Source of the DNA: Fidelibacterota bacterium
GTDB taxonomy: Bacteria; Fidelibacterota; UBA8477; JABMPR01
Assembly (NCBI GenBank): GCA_018673925.1
Contig: JABHBL010000037.1
Span: 1-64,000 of the forward strand
DNA length: 64,000 nucleotides
Reading direction: 5' to 3'
In this document: positions 53,586 to 62,735 of the stretch, piece by piece
Layout: the number at the start of each line of letters is the position of its first letter
Position numbering within the stretch: the first letter of the stretch is position 1
Translations under genes and position numbers: made by a program
The notes under the pieces: model-generated
The model's input: the letters and a program-made list of their open reading frames with translations, nothing else
Told to the model about the DNA's origin: nothing
Database searches by the model: none

Positions 53586-55757
53586 ATGTTAGATCTAATG
53601 TTTAGATTCAATCGATCTCGTAACATCATGTTATTTATTAGCATATTTATGCTTATCATATCCTGCCAAGGAGATTCAATGCAAGGATCACATCCCCACA
53701 CAAATAGACTCACAAAATCGTCAAGTCCCTACTTGCTACAACATGCTCATAACCCTGTTGATTGGTATCCGTGGGGTGAAGAAGCCTTTGAAAAAGCACG
53801 TCTTGAAGACAAACCAATCTTTTTGTCAATTGGTTATTCGACTTGTCACTGGTGCCATGTGATGGCTCATGAATCATTTGAGGATGAGGCTGTGGCCAAA
53901 CTGATGAATGAGAATTATGTCTGTATTAAAGTCGACCGCGAGGAACGCCCTGATATCGATCAAATCTATATGGCCGCTGCCACCACATTGATCGGGAGGG
54001 GTGGGTGGCCCCTTACCATCGTGATGAGCCCGGATAAGCGACCTTTCTTTGCTGGAACCTATTTCCCCAAAACATCCAAGCCCGGTAGGGTAGGGATGCT
54101 CGATCTATTACCCAGGATTACAGAAGCCTGGAAGACCCAGAGAGATGAAATTGAAGACACCGCAGATCAAATCATAAATGCCCTCCAACAAAAACGACCT
54201 GAACAGGCAGGTGAATTACTGGATGGAGATGTCCTGGTCAAGGCCAGTTCTGATTTCAAACGAAATTATGATGCTTCAATGGGTGGGTTTGGTGCTGCCC
54301 CTAAATTTCCATCACCCCACAATCTGGTATTTTTACTCAGAGAAGGCTATCGAACTGGTGATTCGACTATTTCGAATATGGCACTTCATAGTCTCAAACA
54401 GATGAGGTTAGGAGGTATCTTTGATCATATCGGATTCGGTTTTCATCGATATAGTACCGATGCAAATTGGCATGTCCCTCATTTCGAAAAAATGCTTTAT
54501 GATCAAGTCAATCTCATGCTGGCTTATACTGAAGCCTGGGAACTAAGCCGAGATCCGCTATTTCTCCAAACCGTAGAAGAGATTTTTGTGTATCTCTCAG
54601 ATAAACTGAAGTCCCACTCCGGAGCCTATTATTCAGCTGAAGATGCCGATAGTGAAGGTGAGGAAGGCAAGTTTTATGTATGGTCCTGGAAGGAACTCCA
54701 GAGCGTAATGAGCGAGGAGGAGCTGACTAGATATGCACCCATTTTTGGTCTCAGGAATGAAGGCAATTTCGATGATGAAGCCACCCGATCACCATCAGGA
54801 ATGAATATTTTTGATATAGATTCTGATTCAGAGTACAGTGATCTTGTAAATAACAGGGAGTGGGCTGAGCTCCGCGAAAAATTGTATCAGATTCGGGAGG
54901 AGAGAATTCACCCCGGTCTGGACAATAAAATTCTGGCTGACTGGAATGGATTAGCACTATCGGCACTTTCCCGTGCTGCAACTGCGTCTGGTGAACAACG
55001 TTATCTCCAGGCGGCATCTGATCTGGCGAAATATCTTAGAGATGAAATTATTCAGGAGGATGCACAACTATTACATATGCCTGCATCCGGCGAGGATAAA
55101 ATTGAAGGATTTCTTGATGACTATAGCTTTATGATTCAGGGATTTAGAAACTTCTACGAAACCACATTTGAAGCAGAATATCTGAACCTTGCCGTTGAAT
55201 TGCAGAAAACGCAGCTTGCTAAATTCTGGGATCAAGAAGGTGGTGGATTTTTCTTTACAGAAGCCGGTGATAGCGATTTGTTTATGCGCCAGAAGGAAAT
55301 TTATGATGGAGCCATTCCCTCTGGAAATTCTGTGGCAGCTGAAAATTTGTACTATCTGGGACGTCTCTCAGAGAATCCAGAATGGGAGCTGCTATCCAGG
55401 AAGATCGGAGAGACCTTCTCTGAGCAGGTCAATCGTGCACCGCGTGGATTTTCGGCACTATTGCAGAGTGCACAGAATCATGTGAATGGTACACGGGAAA
55501 TCGTTATTGCAGGAGACCTCAAGGATCTTGCTGCTGCTCGAGACGTTCTTCGGAAATTTTATGATCCTTTTAAACTCACGTTATACCGGCCCAATCAGGA
55601 CTTTGATCTCATTGAGGATATTTCAGGATTTTTGTCTTACCAAAAAGCTATTGATGGGGGATTGACCGTTTATATTTGCGAGGACTATGCCTGTCAATAT
55701 CCTGCCACTGATTTGCAATCACTGGAGAAAATCCTCCAGGAGACGATTCGAGATTAA
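53586..55757 (+). CDS. YyaL/DUF255 thioredoxin-domain protein
   Basis: The N-terminal thioredoxin-like domain has [16 protein letters not shown] and the CxxC motif [16 protein letters not shown] near residue 87. It is followed by a large alpha/alpha barrel of the N-acylglucosamine-epimerase type ([43 protein letters not shown]). Function in the family is not well established. Two starts compete: with the upstream ATGs the protein has a basic segment and a lipobox (LIISC), giving a lipoprotein; the ATG at 53679 has an ideal AAGGAG at 53668-53673 and would make a cytoplasmic protein. Both forms are known in the family. Confidence 0.88.
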   Translation: MLDLMFRFNRSRNIMLFISIFMLIISCQGDSMQGSHPHTNRLTKSSSPYLLQHAHNPVDWYPWGEEAFEKARLEDKPIFLSIGYSTCHWCHVMAHESFEDEAVAKLMNENYVCIKVDREERPDIDQIYMAAATTLIGRGGWPLTIVMSPDKRPFFAGTYFPKTSKPGRVGMLDLLPRITEAWKTQRDEIEDTADQIINALQQKRPEQAGELLDGDVLVKASSDFKRNYDASMGGFGAAPKFPSPHNLVFLLREGYRTGDSTISNMALHSLKQMRLGGIFDHIGFGFHRYSTDANWHVPHFEKMLYDQVNLMLAYTEAWELSRDPLFLQTVEEIFVYLSDKLKSHSGAYYSAEDADSEGEEGKFYVWSWKELQSVMSEEELTRYAPIFGLRNEGNFDDEATRSPSGMNIFDIDSDSEYSDLVNNREWAELREKLYQIREERIHPGLDNKILADWNGLALSALSRAATASGEQRYLQAASDLAKYLRDEIIQEDAQLLHMPASGEDKIEGFLDDYSFMIQGFRNFYETTFEAEYLNLAVELQKTQLAKFWDQEGGGFFFTEAGDSDLFMRQKEIYDGAIPSGNSVAAENLYYLGRLSENPEWELLSRKIGETFSEQVNRAPRGFSALLQSAQNHVNGTREIVIAGDLKDLAAARDVLRKFYDPFKLTLYRPNQDFDLIEDISGFLSYQKAIDGGLTVYICEDYACQYPATDLQSLEKILQETIRD

Positions 55758-55760
55758 GCG

Positions 55761-56351
55761 ATGAATGCTTCGAAGGCTTCCCCATGTAATTCCTGCACAG
55801 CGATAATTCTCGCTGGGGGTAGCGCCAAGCGCATGGGAAAAGATAAACGCTTTCTCAAAGTGGGTAATGAACAGCTACTTGACCGACAGGTTAGAATCTT
55901 AAAGAATTTTTTTGAAGATGTTATCATCTCAGCCAATGATCCTGAAAAACTAGCCTATCTCAATATACCTGTTGTAAAAGATGAGAACCAGGGGCGTGGT
56001 CCGTTGGAAGGGCTTACTTCTGTCCTGAAAGCATCACGAACCGAATATAATTTTGTTGTGGCAGTAGATATTCCCACCATTGACATGAGTCTGGTTGAGA
56101 AAATGCGATCCCATCTGGATCATGTCTCAGCTGTGATACCAACATGTATTGATGGGCGACAGGAACCATTGTTTGCTTTTTATAGTAAAAACTGCATCCC
56201 CATCTTCAGGTCAGCGATGGATGAGGGAGAATATGCCATTCATCGAGCCCTAAAGCGATGTCCTGTTTATTTCTTCCCCATGAAAGACGAGACGCCTCTT
56301 AAGAATCTAAATCGTGAAGAGGACTACGAATCTTATCTCAGGGGACAATAA
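55761..56351 (+). CDS. mobA: MobA-like molybdenum cofactor guanylyltransferase
   Basis: MobA transfers GMP to molybdopterin. The 196-residue protein has the nucleotidyltransferase loop AIILAGGSAKRMGKDKRFLKV, then GPLEGLTSVL and VVAVDIPTIDMSLV (metal-binding Asp, here D-I-P where most have D-M-P). The usual GRQEPLFAFY motif follows. Length is normal. It starts three bases after the DUF255 stop. No other molybdopterin gene lies in the window, so the substrate is family-based. Confidence 0.83.
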   Translation: MNASKASPCNSCTAIILAGGSAKRMGKDKRFLKVGNEQLLDRQVRILKNFFEDVIISANDPEKLAYLNIPVVKDENQGRGPLEGLTSVLKASRTEYNFVVAVDIPTIDMSLVEKMRSHLDHVSAVIPTCIDGRQEPLFAFYSKNCIPIFRSAMDEGEYAIHRALKRCPVYFFPMKDETPLKNLNREEDYESYLRGQ

Positions 56352-56817
56352 CCAGCCCCTTTTGAATTGCTTTATCAAGATCTGTCCATAGTTCAAGTTC
56401 CCGTTTTTCAAGAAGTAAATGTAAATCCAATCCTGATAGACGTCCCCAGATTAATTGACCCTTGGGACTGATGTGCCTCTCACCTTGAATACACTTGACG
56501 AAGATTCGGATTGCCCTGGCCTGCAAAGTCTCTCCTTCGCTGGATTTATCGAGAGCCATTTTTATTTCAGCCCTTGCGAGTAGAAGTTCCACATACGCTT
56601 CCACCAATTTTGAATCACCGAGCAGGGTTAGGGCAGTTGTTTCATCCACCATTTCAACGAGATCGGCATGCTCAGGCATTATTGTCTGAAGTGCATTGGT
56701 AAGACTCCGATCTGCTTCTGAAGTTTGTCCCAATGTTTTTAGGTGCAAGGCAGCAGTAATCACTTCTCCCATCATCTGAATCATTCGTAGGATATAGTCT
56801 TCTTGAATGGTGGACAC
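56338..56817 (-). CDS. Helical protein of unknown function (possibly DUF6483-like)
   Basis: The 159-residue protein is almost wholly alpha-helical by composition, with no signal peptide or cysteine motif. The N-terminal EDYILRMIQMMGEVITAAL resembles proteins I associate with DUF6483, but that is a weak recollection. It converges on mobA and overlaps its 3' end by 14 bases. Codon use looks like a real gene. Function unknown. Confidence 0.5.
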   Translation of the reverse strand: MSTIQEDYILRMIQMMGEVITAALHLKTLGQTSEADRSLTNALQTIMPEHADLVEMVDETTALTLLGDSKLVEAYVELLLARAEIKMALDKSSEGETLQARAIRIFVKCIQGERHISPKGQLIWGRLSGLDLHLLLEKRELELWTDLDKAIQKGLVIVP

Positions 56818-56991
56818 ATTTCACCTTGATTGAAGTTTTAAAATTTCTTAGAATGTAGACAAACAATAGTCAGTTGGGTAGACCAAGTTCAATTCGGGAG
56901 GTGTAAACCAAGACCTTCAGCATTGGAATTGTCTGACAATTAAAATTAATTAAACTGTTCCCCGAGCACTAGCAGGAAGGTAGTTTCTTAC

Positions 56992-57969
56992 ATGAAAGCC
57001 AAAATCACCCGGATAAAAAACTTTCGCAAAAATTCTCTGATTCAAGGGTTTTTTCTAGTCAGAGAAAAACATCTCAGAAGCACCCGCACAAATCATCCTT
57101 ATTTGCAGCTCGATTTGCAGGATAGCACCGGTACAATCGAGGCAAAGGTATGGGAAAATGTACCTGCGTTTGAAAAATCTTTTGATGTTGGAGATGCAGT
57201 GGTGGTAAAAGGCCGGGTGAGTCTTTATAGAGAACAGTTACAGCTTGAGGTCGAAGATATTGGCAAAGCTTCCCCTGAGAAGCATGCTGAGTATGGGTTT
57301 GATCTTTCTAAGCTGATCCCCAGTACCAAACATAATGTGAACCAGATGTGGCGTGCATTGGCCAAAATTATTAAAGACATGCAGAATAAGCATCTCAAGT
57401 CTCTAATTAGTAGCATATACAAAGAAAATGCGGACGTCATTAAGCAGCATCCAGCCTCGATGAAGTTACATCATGCCTGGCTAGGGGGGTTTCTGGAGCA
57501 CGTTTTATCCATGGCTAAGCTGGGTGTCCACCTGGGCAAACACTATGATGTCGATGGAGATCTACTCCTGACAGGAATACTTTTGCATGATATTGGCAAA
57601 ATCGTTGAGCTAAATCCGGCTCAGCAACCAGGCTACACCGATGAAGGTCAGCTTTTAGGACATATTGTTCTGGGCCGTGACATTGCCAGGGATGCCATAT
57701 CACAGATTGATGATTTCCCAAAAGAGCTTCAACTCAAGGTTGAGCACATGATTCTCTCTCATCAGGGCAAATATGAATGGCAGTCTCCCAAGCGTCCAAA
57801 ATTCAAGGAAGCACTGCTGCTACACCATATTGATGAATTGGATGCCCGTATGAATATGATGGAGGAGGTTCTGGAAAAAGATGGTGAACCAGGTGCCTGG
57901 ACCAATCGATTTAATTATTTTCGCATCCCGCTTCTAAAGGGTGACCTAGAAGATGATGAGGATGTCTAA
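56992..57969 (+). CDS. YhaM-like 3'-5' exoribonuclease (OB-fold plus HD domain)
   Basis: The 325-residue protein starts with an OB-fold nucleic-acid-binding region (about 10-100; LDLQDSTGTIEAKVWENV, VVVKGRVSLYREQLQLEV) followed by an HD phosphohydrolase domain (about 155-300) with HHAWLGGFLEHVLSMAKL, LLHDIGKIVEL and LSHQGKYEW. This is the layout of the YhaM/CBF1 exonuclease family. A gap of 174 bases with no recognisable element precedes it. Seven bases separate it from the next gene. Confidence 0.88.
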   Translation: MKAKITRIKNFRKNSLIQGFFLVREKHLRSTRTNHPYLQLDLQDSTGTIEAKVWENVPAFEKSFDVGDAVVVKGRVSLYREQLQLEVEDIGKASPEKHAEYGFDLSKLIPSTKHNVNQMWRALAKIIKDMQNKHLKSLISSIYKENADVIKQHPASMKLHHAWLGGFLEHVLSMAKLGVHLGKHYDVDGDLLLTGILLHDIGKIVELNPAQQPGYTDEGQLLGHIVLGRDIARDAISQIDDFPKELQLKVEHMILSHQGKYEWQSPKRPKFKEALLLHHIDELDARMNMMEEVLEKDGEPGAWTNRFNYFRIPLLKGDLEDDEDV

Positions 57970-57976
57970 ATAATTA

Positions 57977-58558
57977 ATGGAAATGTCATTGCTTGAATAT
58001 CGTCGAATTGCCCTCATGTCTCTCTGGACTGGTCTCATTGTAACGGTTGGAATGGTTTTCGCGCTCATTCCCAACATCGAATTATTAATTCTATCAGCCT
58101 TTCTTGGTGGGGTGGCACTGGGTCCCAGACGTGGATTTATTGTTGCCGTAGTTGGCGAAGCTATCTTTTCGGCTTTAAATCCAATTGGCTCCGGATTAGG
58201 TTTCCCCATTCTATATATTTTTCAAATCCTTAGCGTGGGTATTAGTGGGCTGACTGGGGGGATATTGTCCAGTTATTTAGCACGTCACCACAACTATTTG
58301 AAAACTACTATTATTCTTAGTATGGTTGGTTTTCTGTTGACCCTGATTTATGATGCTCTTACAGCGTTGAGTTTTCCAATCAGCTCAGGGATGACGGAGG
58401 GAACTATCTGGGCAACACTCACTACTGGATTGATATTTTTTGTCCTGCACCTCGTTTCAAACACGGTTTTATTTGGTCTTTTTGGTCCGGGCCTGGTACA
58501 GTTGGTTCATCGACAGCTTGAGATGCATGGGTTGATGAGGGGGCAACATGCGAGTTAG
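57977..58558 (+). CDS. ECF-transporter substrate-specific (S) component
   Basis: The 193-residue protein has about six membrane helices. The segments ALGPRRGFIVAVVGEAIFSALNPIGSG, FPILYIFQILSVGISGLTGGILS and IYDALTALSF are typical of energy-coupling-factor S components, which bind a vitamin or metabolite. Substrate cannot be inferred. No ECF ATPase or EcfT gene is adjacent, as in group II systems where the module is encoded elsewhere. It overlaps the next gene by 11 bases. Confidence 0.75.
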   Translation: MEMSLLEYRRIALMSLWTGLIVTVGMVFALIPNIELLILSAFLGGVALGPRRGFIVAVVGEAIFSALNPIGSGLGFPILYIFQILSVGISGLTGGILSSYLARHHNYLKTTIILSMVGFLLTLIYDALTALSFPISSGMTEGTIWATLTTGLIFFVLHLVSNTVLFGLFGPGLVQLVHRQLEMHGLMRGQHAS

Positions 58559-60146
58559 AATGTTGCTCATACATCTGGTGGTCCTCTGCTCCCCACTGAT
58601 CTCATTTGCACAATTGGATCAATTCGCCAGTGTTGGCAATAACTATCCTGATTTCGGTGCCATCAGCGGAACCTGGGGACATCTACAATTCTATCGTCCT
58701 TTTGGTGTAAGGGGCATCGTGGTGGATGATTGGCGGGATTTGACTGTCATCTCTCCACTCAGTGGAGAACCCTTCAATACTGATCGCCAGGGGTGGATAC
58801 CTCACGACCCAGGAGCCAGTCTGTGGAGGCAAATGCATCCCTCACTTACAGCTCCAGCTGATACCTTAGCTCCTTCAACCCTGGTTAATTACAGACAAGG
58901 GGATGGTGTTTTTAAAGATTTTACGCTCTGGTATCACAATAGTCTGGACACTGAGACTCGATATGGTTGGACCTCAAAACTGAGATCACACCCCCGTGTA
59001 TTGGATGCGACTGTGTACGATGAACAAAGGCATCGGTTTCAAGTCAATACCTCTAAACTTGGCAATTATTTCCAGATCGAAGCTGGGTATGATCATAAAG
59101 TGAATCCGCTGTATATGTTAGCTCAGGATAGCCTGTTCGCGTGGTATTATGATGATGATCCCCAAATACACACTAATCGGTGGGATGGAAGTTTTGAATG
59201 GAATAACCTGGACTCCAATTCACGGGGATCCGAGCTTTTTGCCTGGGTTCAGGGAGGTCTCTGGGAATGGTCTGGAGGAGAGCGAAGATCGCTATCCCAA
59301 ATGGCATATCTGAGTCATCGATTCGATTTGCTTGGTCTGAAATCGGTTGCGATGAAAATGGGTTATGTTTCCAAGGAATATGGTGGCAATAAACGTGCAT
59401 ACCAATTTTCAGAGTTGAGTTTGCCTGAGTGGAGAGGGAACCACCATTCGCTAAAAGTAGGGTTTAGGACTGTTGGTCACTCTCATTTTGTGCCCATTGT
59501 CAATGCTCATTTTGGAGCGGGACCCCTATCCATCCAATTCGATACGCATCAGCATATTAAGGAAAGCATCTGGGATGCAAATTTCTCAAATTCTCTCATT
59601 GAAAAGTGGTCAGCTGGTCTCAATTTTAATCATGTGAATCTATTAGTGAACACCTGGAGGGGCAGTGTTGATGAAACACTCATAGTAGGTCATGCAGGTG
59701 AGGGTAGAATTCGCCTTCCCTGGCAAATGACTGCCATGTTTGGGGGGGGCATCATGGATATGACCCACGATTGGATTTTCTCAAAACAGTATATCAATTG
59801 GGAAGTGAATCAGGAGGTTAGCCTGTTTAAGGAGGCCCTCCATGGCAAATTAAAAGTCTGGGGGAAACATTGGTTTAATACACAACCTGGATTGCTGGAT
59901 TCAGAGAATTTTCAAACTGAATATTCAGGTTTTGAGGGGGAGGAAGTCCTTCATCTCCTGAATTATACTATTTCAGGCCAGGTGAGTACCGTCATTGTAA
60001 GTTTCACTGACCAAAATATGCTCCAGGACGAACTGTGGTCGCAATATGGCTCCACTACCTGGAACCCTCATTATTCAATTATGGCCAATCAGACACCTAA
60101 TTCTCGGTTTCGTTATCTGTCAATTGTCTGGACTTTTGATAACTAA
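58548..60146 (+). CDS. Exported beta-rich envelope protein of unknown function
   Basis: The 532-residue product has a signal peptide (about 1-21, cleavage near SFA-Q) and no recognised domain. Alternating hydrophobic/polar strands, many aromatic residues and a C-terminal RFRYLSIVWTFDN ending in an aromatic-rich strand suggest an outer-membrane beta barrel. It is translationally coupled to the S component by an 11-base overlap, which hints that the two work on the same substrate, but that is inference. Confidence 0.55.
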   Translation: MRVRMLLIHLVVLCSPLISFAQLDQFASVGNNYPDFGAISGTWGHLQFYRPFGVRGIVVDDWRDLTVISPLSGEPFNTDRQGWIPHDPGASLWRQMHPSLTAPADTLAPSTLVNYRQGDGVFKDFTLWYHNSLDTETRYGWTSKLRSHPRVLDATVYDEQRHRFQVNTSKLGNYFQIEAGYDHKVNPLYMLAQDSLFAWYYDDDPQIHTNRWDGSFEWNNLDSNSRGSELFAWVQGGLWEWSGGERRSLSQMAYLSHRFDLLGLKSVAMKMGYVSKEYGGNKRAYQFSELSLPEWRGNHHSLKVGFRTVGHSHFVPIVNAHFGAGPLSIQFDTHQHIKESIWDANFSNSLIEKWSAGLNFNHVNLLVNTWRGSVDETLIVGHAGEGRIRLPWQMTAMFGGGIMDMTHDWIFSKQYINWEVNQEVSLFKEALHGKLKVWGKHWFNTQPGLLDSENFQTEYSGFEGEEVLHLLNYTISGQVSTVIVSFTDQNMLQDELWSQYGSTTWNPHYSIMANQTPNSRFRYLSIVWTFDN

Positions 60147-60199
60147 CTTTTTCTGCTTTCTTAACCTTTTGATACTCACAAGCATCTAAACCCCCAGCG

Positions 60200-60754
60200 A
60201 TGAATAAGAATCCTGATACTGTGCTATTTGAAAAGGTTCAAAGCCGTGATTCCAGGGCTTTTGATCAACTCATGCGTGAATATTCACCGGAGTTATATAA
60301 CTTCATATTGCGTATCGTGTCCAATACGGAGGATGCCCAGGACATCTTGCAGGACACTTTTGTAAGGGTTTGGGAAAAGAGCTATCAATTCAAAGGAAAT
60401 TCAAGTGTTAAAACCTGGATTTTCAGAATTGCCATCAATCTTTCATACACGCATCTGAAGAAGAGAAAACGGTGGGGTTTATCCATCCTGGATGAGGTGA
60501 AGGCGCTCATATCCGGATCTGATCCAGCTCGTGATACAGAATACAAGTTTAATGCTGATCTCCTGGAAAAAAGTCTGGCATATTTAACTCCCAGACAACA
60601 CGCCGTAGTCATAGCACGATTATATCAGGATTTGCCCTTTGCTCAGATATCAGAAGCGCTGGGTTGTTCTGAGAACGCGGCGAAAGTGCATTTTCATGAA
60701 GGTAAAAAGAGAATTGAATCATATATAAAAAAGCAGGTGGGCCAAGATGGATAA
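60200..60754 (+). CDS. ECF-type RNA polymerase sigma factor
   Basis: The 184-residue protein has sigma-70 region 2 (about 19-88; AFDQLMREYSPELYNFILRI, DAQDILQDTFVRVWE, TWIFRIAINLSY) and region 4 (about 120-172; LTPRQHAVVIARLYQDLPFA and SENAAKVHFHEGKKRI). Extracytoplasmic-function sigma factors direct stress regulons. The gene overlaps the next by eight bases, the usual layout of a sigma/anti-sigma pair. Confidence 0.9.
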   Translation: MNKNPDTVLFEKVQSRDSRAFDQLMREYSPELYNFILRIVSNTEDAQDILQDTFVRVWEKSYQFKGNSSVKTWIFRIAINLSYTHLKKRKRWGLSILDEVKALISGSDPARDTEYKFNADLLEKSLAYLTPRQHAVVIARLYQDLPFAQISEALGCSENAAKVHFHEGKKRIESYIKKQVGQDG

Positions 60755-61166
60755 AACAGAGAAATTCATCAGAGACGAACTTTCAAGTGATGAAGAAGGA
60801 ATCCAGTTTGAAATTGATGATATCATTGCTGGAACTCATTCCCGCATCAAAAAGAGAGCCGCTCAGCGTAAAACATTATATTCGAGTCCCATTGCTATCC
60901 TGTTGGTTGTGGTGGGGATAATGCTATTTCCCAGGACTGATGAGAGTTCAGTCCTAACCGGCGGTGAATTGTTTATAGCGGGATGGGAGTATTCCTGGAT
61001 CGAAACCCAGGATTTTGATATTGAAGATACTGAAGCAGGTGTTTTTTATGATCAGACCGTTGATTATTTAATTGATGATAATTATTTCACATATTCAGAT
61101 GATACTGAATCATTACTGGATGAAAGTGATCTTGAGGCCCTCATGGGCTTTTTAATGGAGGCATAA
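60747..61166 (+). CDS. Putative anti-sigma factor, single-pass membrane protein
   Basis: The 139-residue protein has a charged cytoplasmic N-terminus (about 1-48), one membrane helix (about 48-63) and an acidic C-terminal part rich in Asp/Glu/Ser. No zinc ASDI (HxxxCxxC) motif is present. Position directly after and overlapping the sigma factor, with this topology, suggests it is an unusual anti-sigma factor. Sequence alone does not prove it. Confidence 0.5.
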   Translation: MDKTEKFIRDELSSDEEGIQFEIDDIIAGTHSRIKKRAAQRKTLYSSPIAILLVVVGIMLFPRTDESSVLTGGELFIAGWEYSWIETQDFDIEDTEAGVFYDQTVDYLIDDNYFTYSDDTESLLDESDLEALMGFLMEA

Positions 61167-61167
61167 C

Positions 61168-61659
61168 ATGCGAACAAAACTATTACTTCTAACACTTATC
61201 CTCATTGGGACCTCATTGGGGCAACCACCGCAAATGGATGGCCGGATGAATAAGCAAAACATGGATGCAATTCGAATCTGGAAGTTAACTGAGGTCTTAG
61301 AATTAAGTGAAGAACAGGTTGTCACTTTTCTTCCCCTGGTTCAAATCCATGAACGTAAACTCAAGGAAATCCAGAGTGAAATCAAGGTGCTTGCCAAAGA
61401 GGCATATGCTCTCAGAAAAAAAGGCGATGTGACTCAGAAACAAGTTGATGTATACATAAGGAAATATGCTGAAAAACAGAGCGAAGTACATAAAATTAAA
61501 AATGATTTTGTGCAATCCCTGTCAGACCATTTAACTCCTGAGCAACAACTCATTTATCTTGGTTTTGAAACCCGATTTAGGAGTGACTTGCGGGAGTATA
61601 TGAAAAATGAACGCCGAGGTATGAAAAATCCTGGCAAGCGCGCAGAAAAACGTCAATAA
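61168..61659 (+). CDS. Spy/CpxP-like periplasmic helical protein
   Basis: A signal peptide covers about 1-18 (cleavage near SLG-Q) and the rest of the 163-residue protein is a charged alpha-helical chain with LELSEEQVVTFLPLVQ and LTPEQQLIYL, an LTxxQ-like pattern as in Spy/CpxP periplasmic chaperones and metal sensors. It begins two bases after the putative anti-sigma gene, consistent with an envelope stress module in which it could report on the periplasm. Confidence 0.65.
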   Translation: MRTKLLLLTLILIGTSLGQPPQMDGRMNKQNMDAIRIWKLTEVLELSEEQVVTFLPLVQIHERKLKEIQSEIKVLAKEAYALRKKGDVTQKQVDVYIRKYAEKQSEVHKIKNDFVQSLSDHLTPEQQLIYLGFETRFRSDLREYMKNERRGMKNPGKRAEKRQ

Positions 61660-61680
61660 TAGTCATTTGGAGGTTTAGCT

Positions 61681-62664
61681 ATGAAAAAGTATTCAATTAT
61701 CCCCATAAGTTTTCTCATACTGGGAATCATTTTTTCGTGCGGAGTATCTGAAAGCAATAATGGGATTATCGATATTGAATCTGCAATTCTCAAAGTGATT
61801 GCTGCAGATGATAGCACATACGGCATTGAGGGTTTGGCTGATATTGAAGATGAGGATTACTCATTAGGAAAAGCTCCCGATTCAGATCAATCCGATGGTT
61901 CGTTCAGTATAACCATGAGAGATTCCAACTATGTGTGGAGATTTGCGCGCAGAGGAATGGCAGTAGAACGAGTGGTTACGGTTGAAGTCGAAGACGATAG
62001 CTCGGCTCAGGCATTAATTTCCCACCACATTACAGGCACCTTTTATGTGAAACAGTTTGCACGGGTATGGACCAGCTTAGATACCTGGGAGAGAGGCGAT
62101 TCCATTCGATTTAGTGAGAAGCCTATTGACATGGGGGCCACTCGTCGAGTCGCATTCAGAAAACGTTTGGATGATGCAGGTGAAACGCATTGGAAGCCAG
62201 TAGCCATGACCTTGCTCAGTGGCCATTCAGGAGAATCACTGGATATTGAAGCTTTGGAATGGGTAGCAGAAGATTCTACTTTGGTTTTGACCGATTTTGG
62301 CAACGTGTTCTATAGCCGTAGAAATCCACTTCTTCTTTCTCAAATGGGTGTCAATCACATGAATGTTGTGGTGAGTAATGATGCTGATGGTGAAATGGAA
62401 AAGGTGATTGGTCGTTTGGGATATAATCCTCGTGTTGGAAATCCTGATTCAAGGTCACGCTTTCATTTTTTCTTTGTAGAGACCCTTGATACTGGGGACA
62501 AAGTCTATAGTAGGCGTATTATCCCCAACAGACTCCATCGTAGACATTTTAAAGGGTTTGTGGAGGTGATTGATTACCGGACCCTATTTGATCATAATTA
62601 TGAAAACTACTCCTCAGCGACAGTGGGGTTCATTTATACGACTAGAGAACATATAAGACCATAA
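61681..62664 (+). CDS. Lipoprotein of unknown function
   Basis: The 327-residue protein has a signal ending in the lipobox IIFSC near residue 20, so it is probably an anchored lipoprotein. The mature part is acidic, with strand-rich stretches such as VERVVTVEVEDDSSAQALISHH and no recognised domain. GGAGG lies 7 bases before the ATG. It is last in the sigma-factor run and is followed by a strong terminator. Confidence 0.6.
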   Translation: MKKYSIIPISFLILGIIFSCGVSESNNGIIDIESAILKVIAADDSTYGIEGLADIEDEDYSLGKAPDSDQSDGSFSITMRDSNYVWRFARRGMAVERVVTVEVEDDSSAQALISHHITGTFYVKQFARVWTSLDTWERGDSIRFSEKPIDMGATRRVAFRKRLDDAGETHWKPVAMTLLSGHSGESLDIEALEWVAEDSTLVLTDFGNVFYSRRNPLLLSQMGVNHMNVVVSNDADGEMEKVIGRLGYNPRVGNPDSRSRFHFFFVETLDTGDKVYSRRIIPNRLHRRHFKGFVEVIDYRTLFDHNYENYSSATVGFIYTTREHIRP

Positions 62665-62683
62665 TCTTGAATATATCAGATAT

Positions 62684-62716
62684 AAAAAAAGGCCGGTGAA
62701 TAACCGGCCTTTTTTG
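62684..62716. terminator. Bidirectional intrinsic terminator
   Basis: GGCCGG and CCGGCC pair around a seven-base loop, flanked by A7 upstream and T6 downstream. It separates the convergent lipoprotein gene and the outer-membrane protein gene and should stop both. Confidence 0.92.
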
Positions 62717-62735
62717 TTGGAAGAAAATGAACAGA

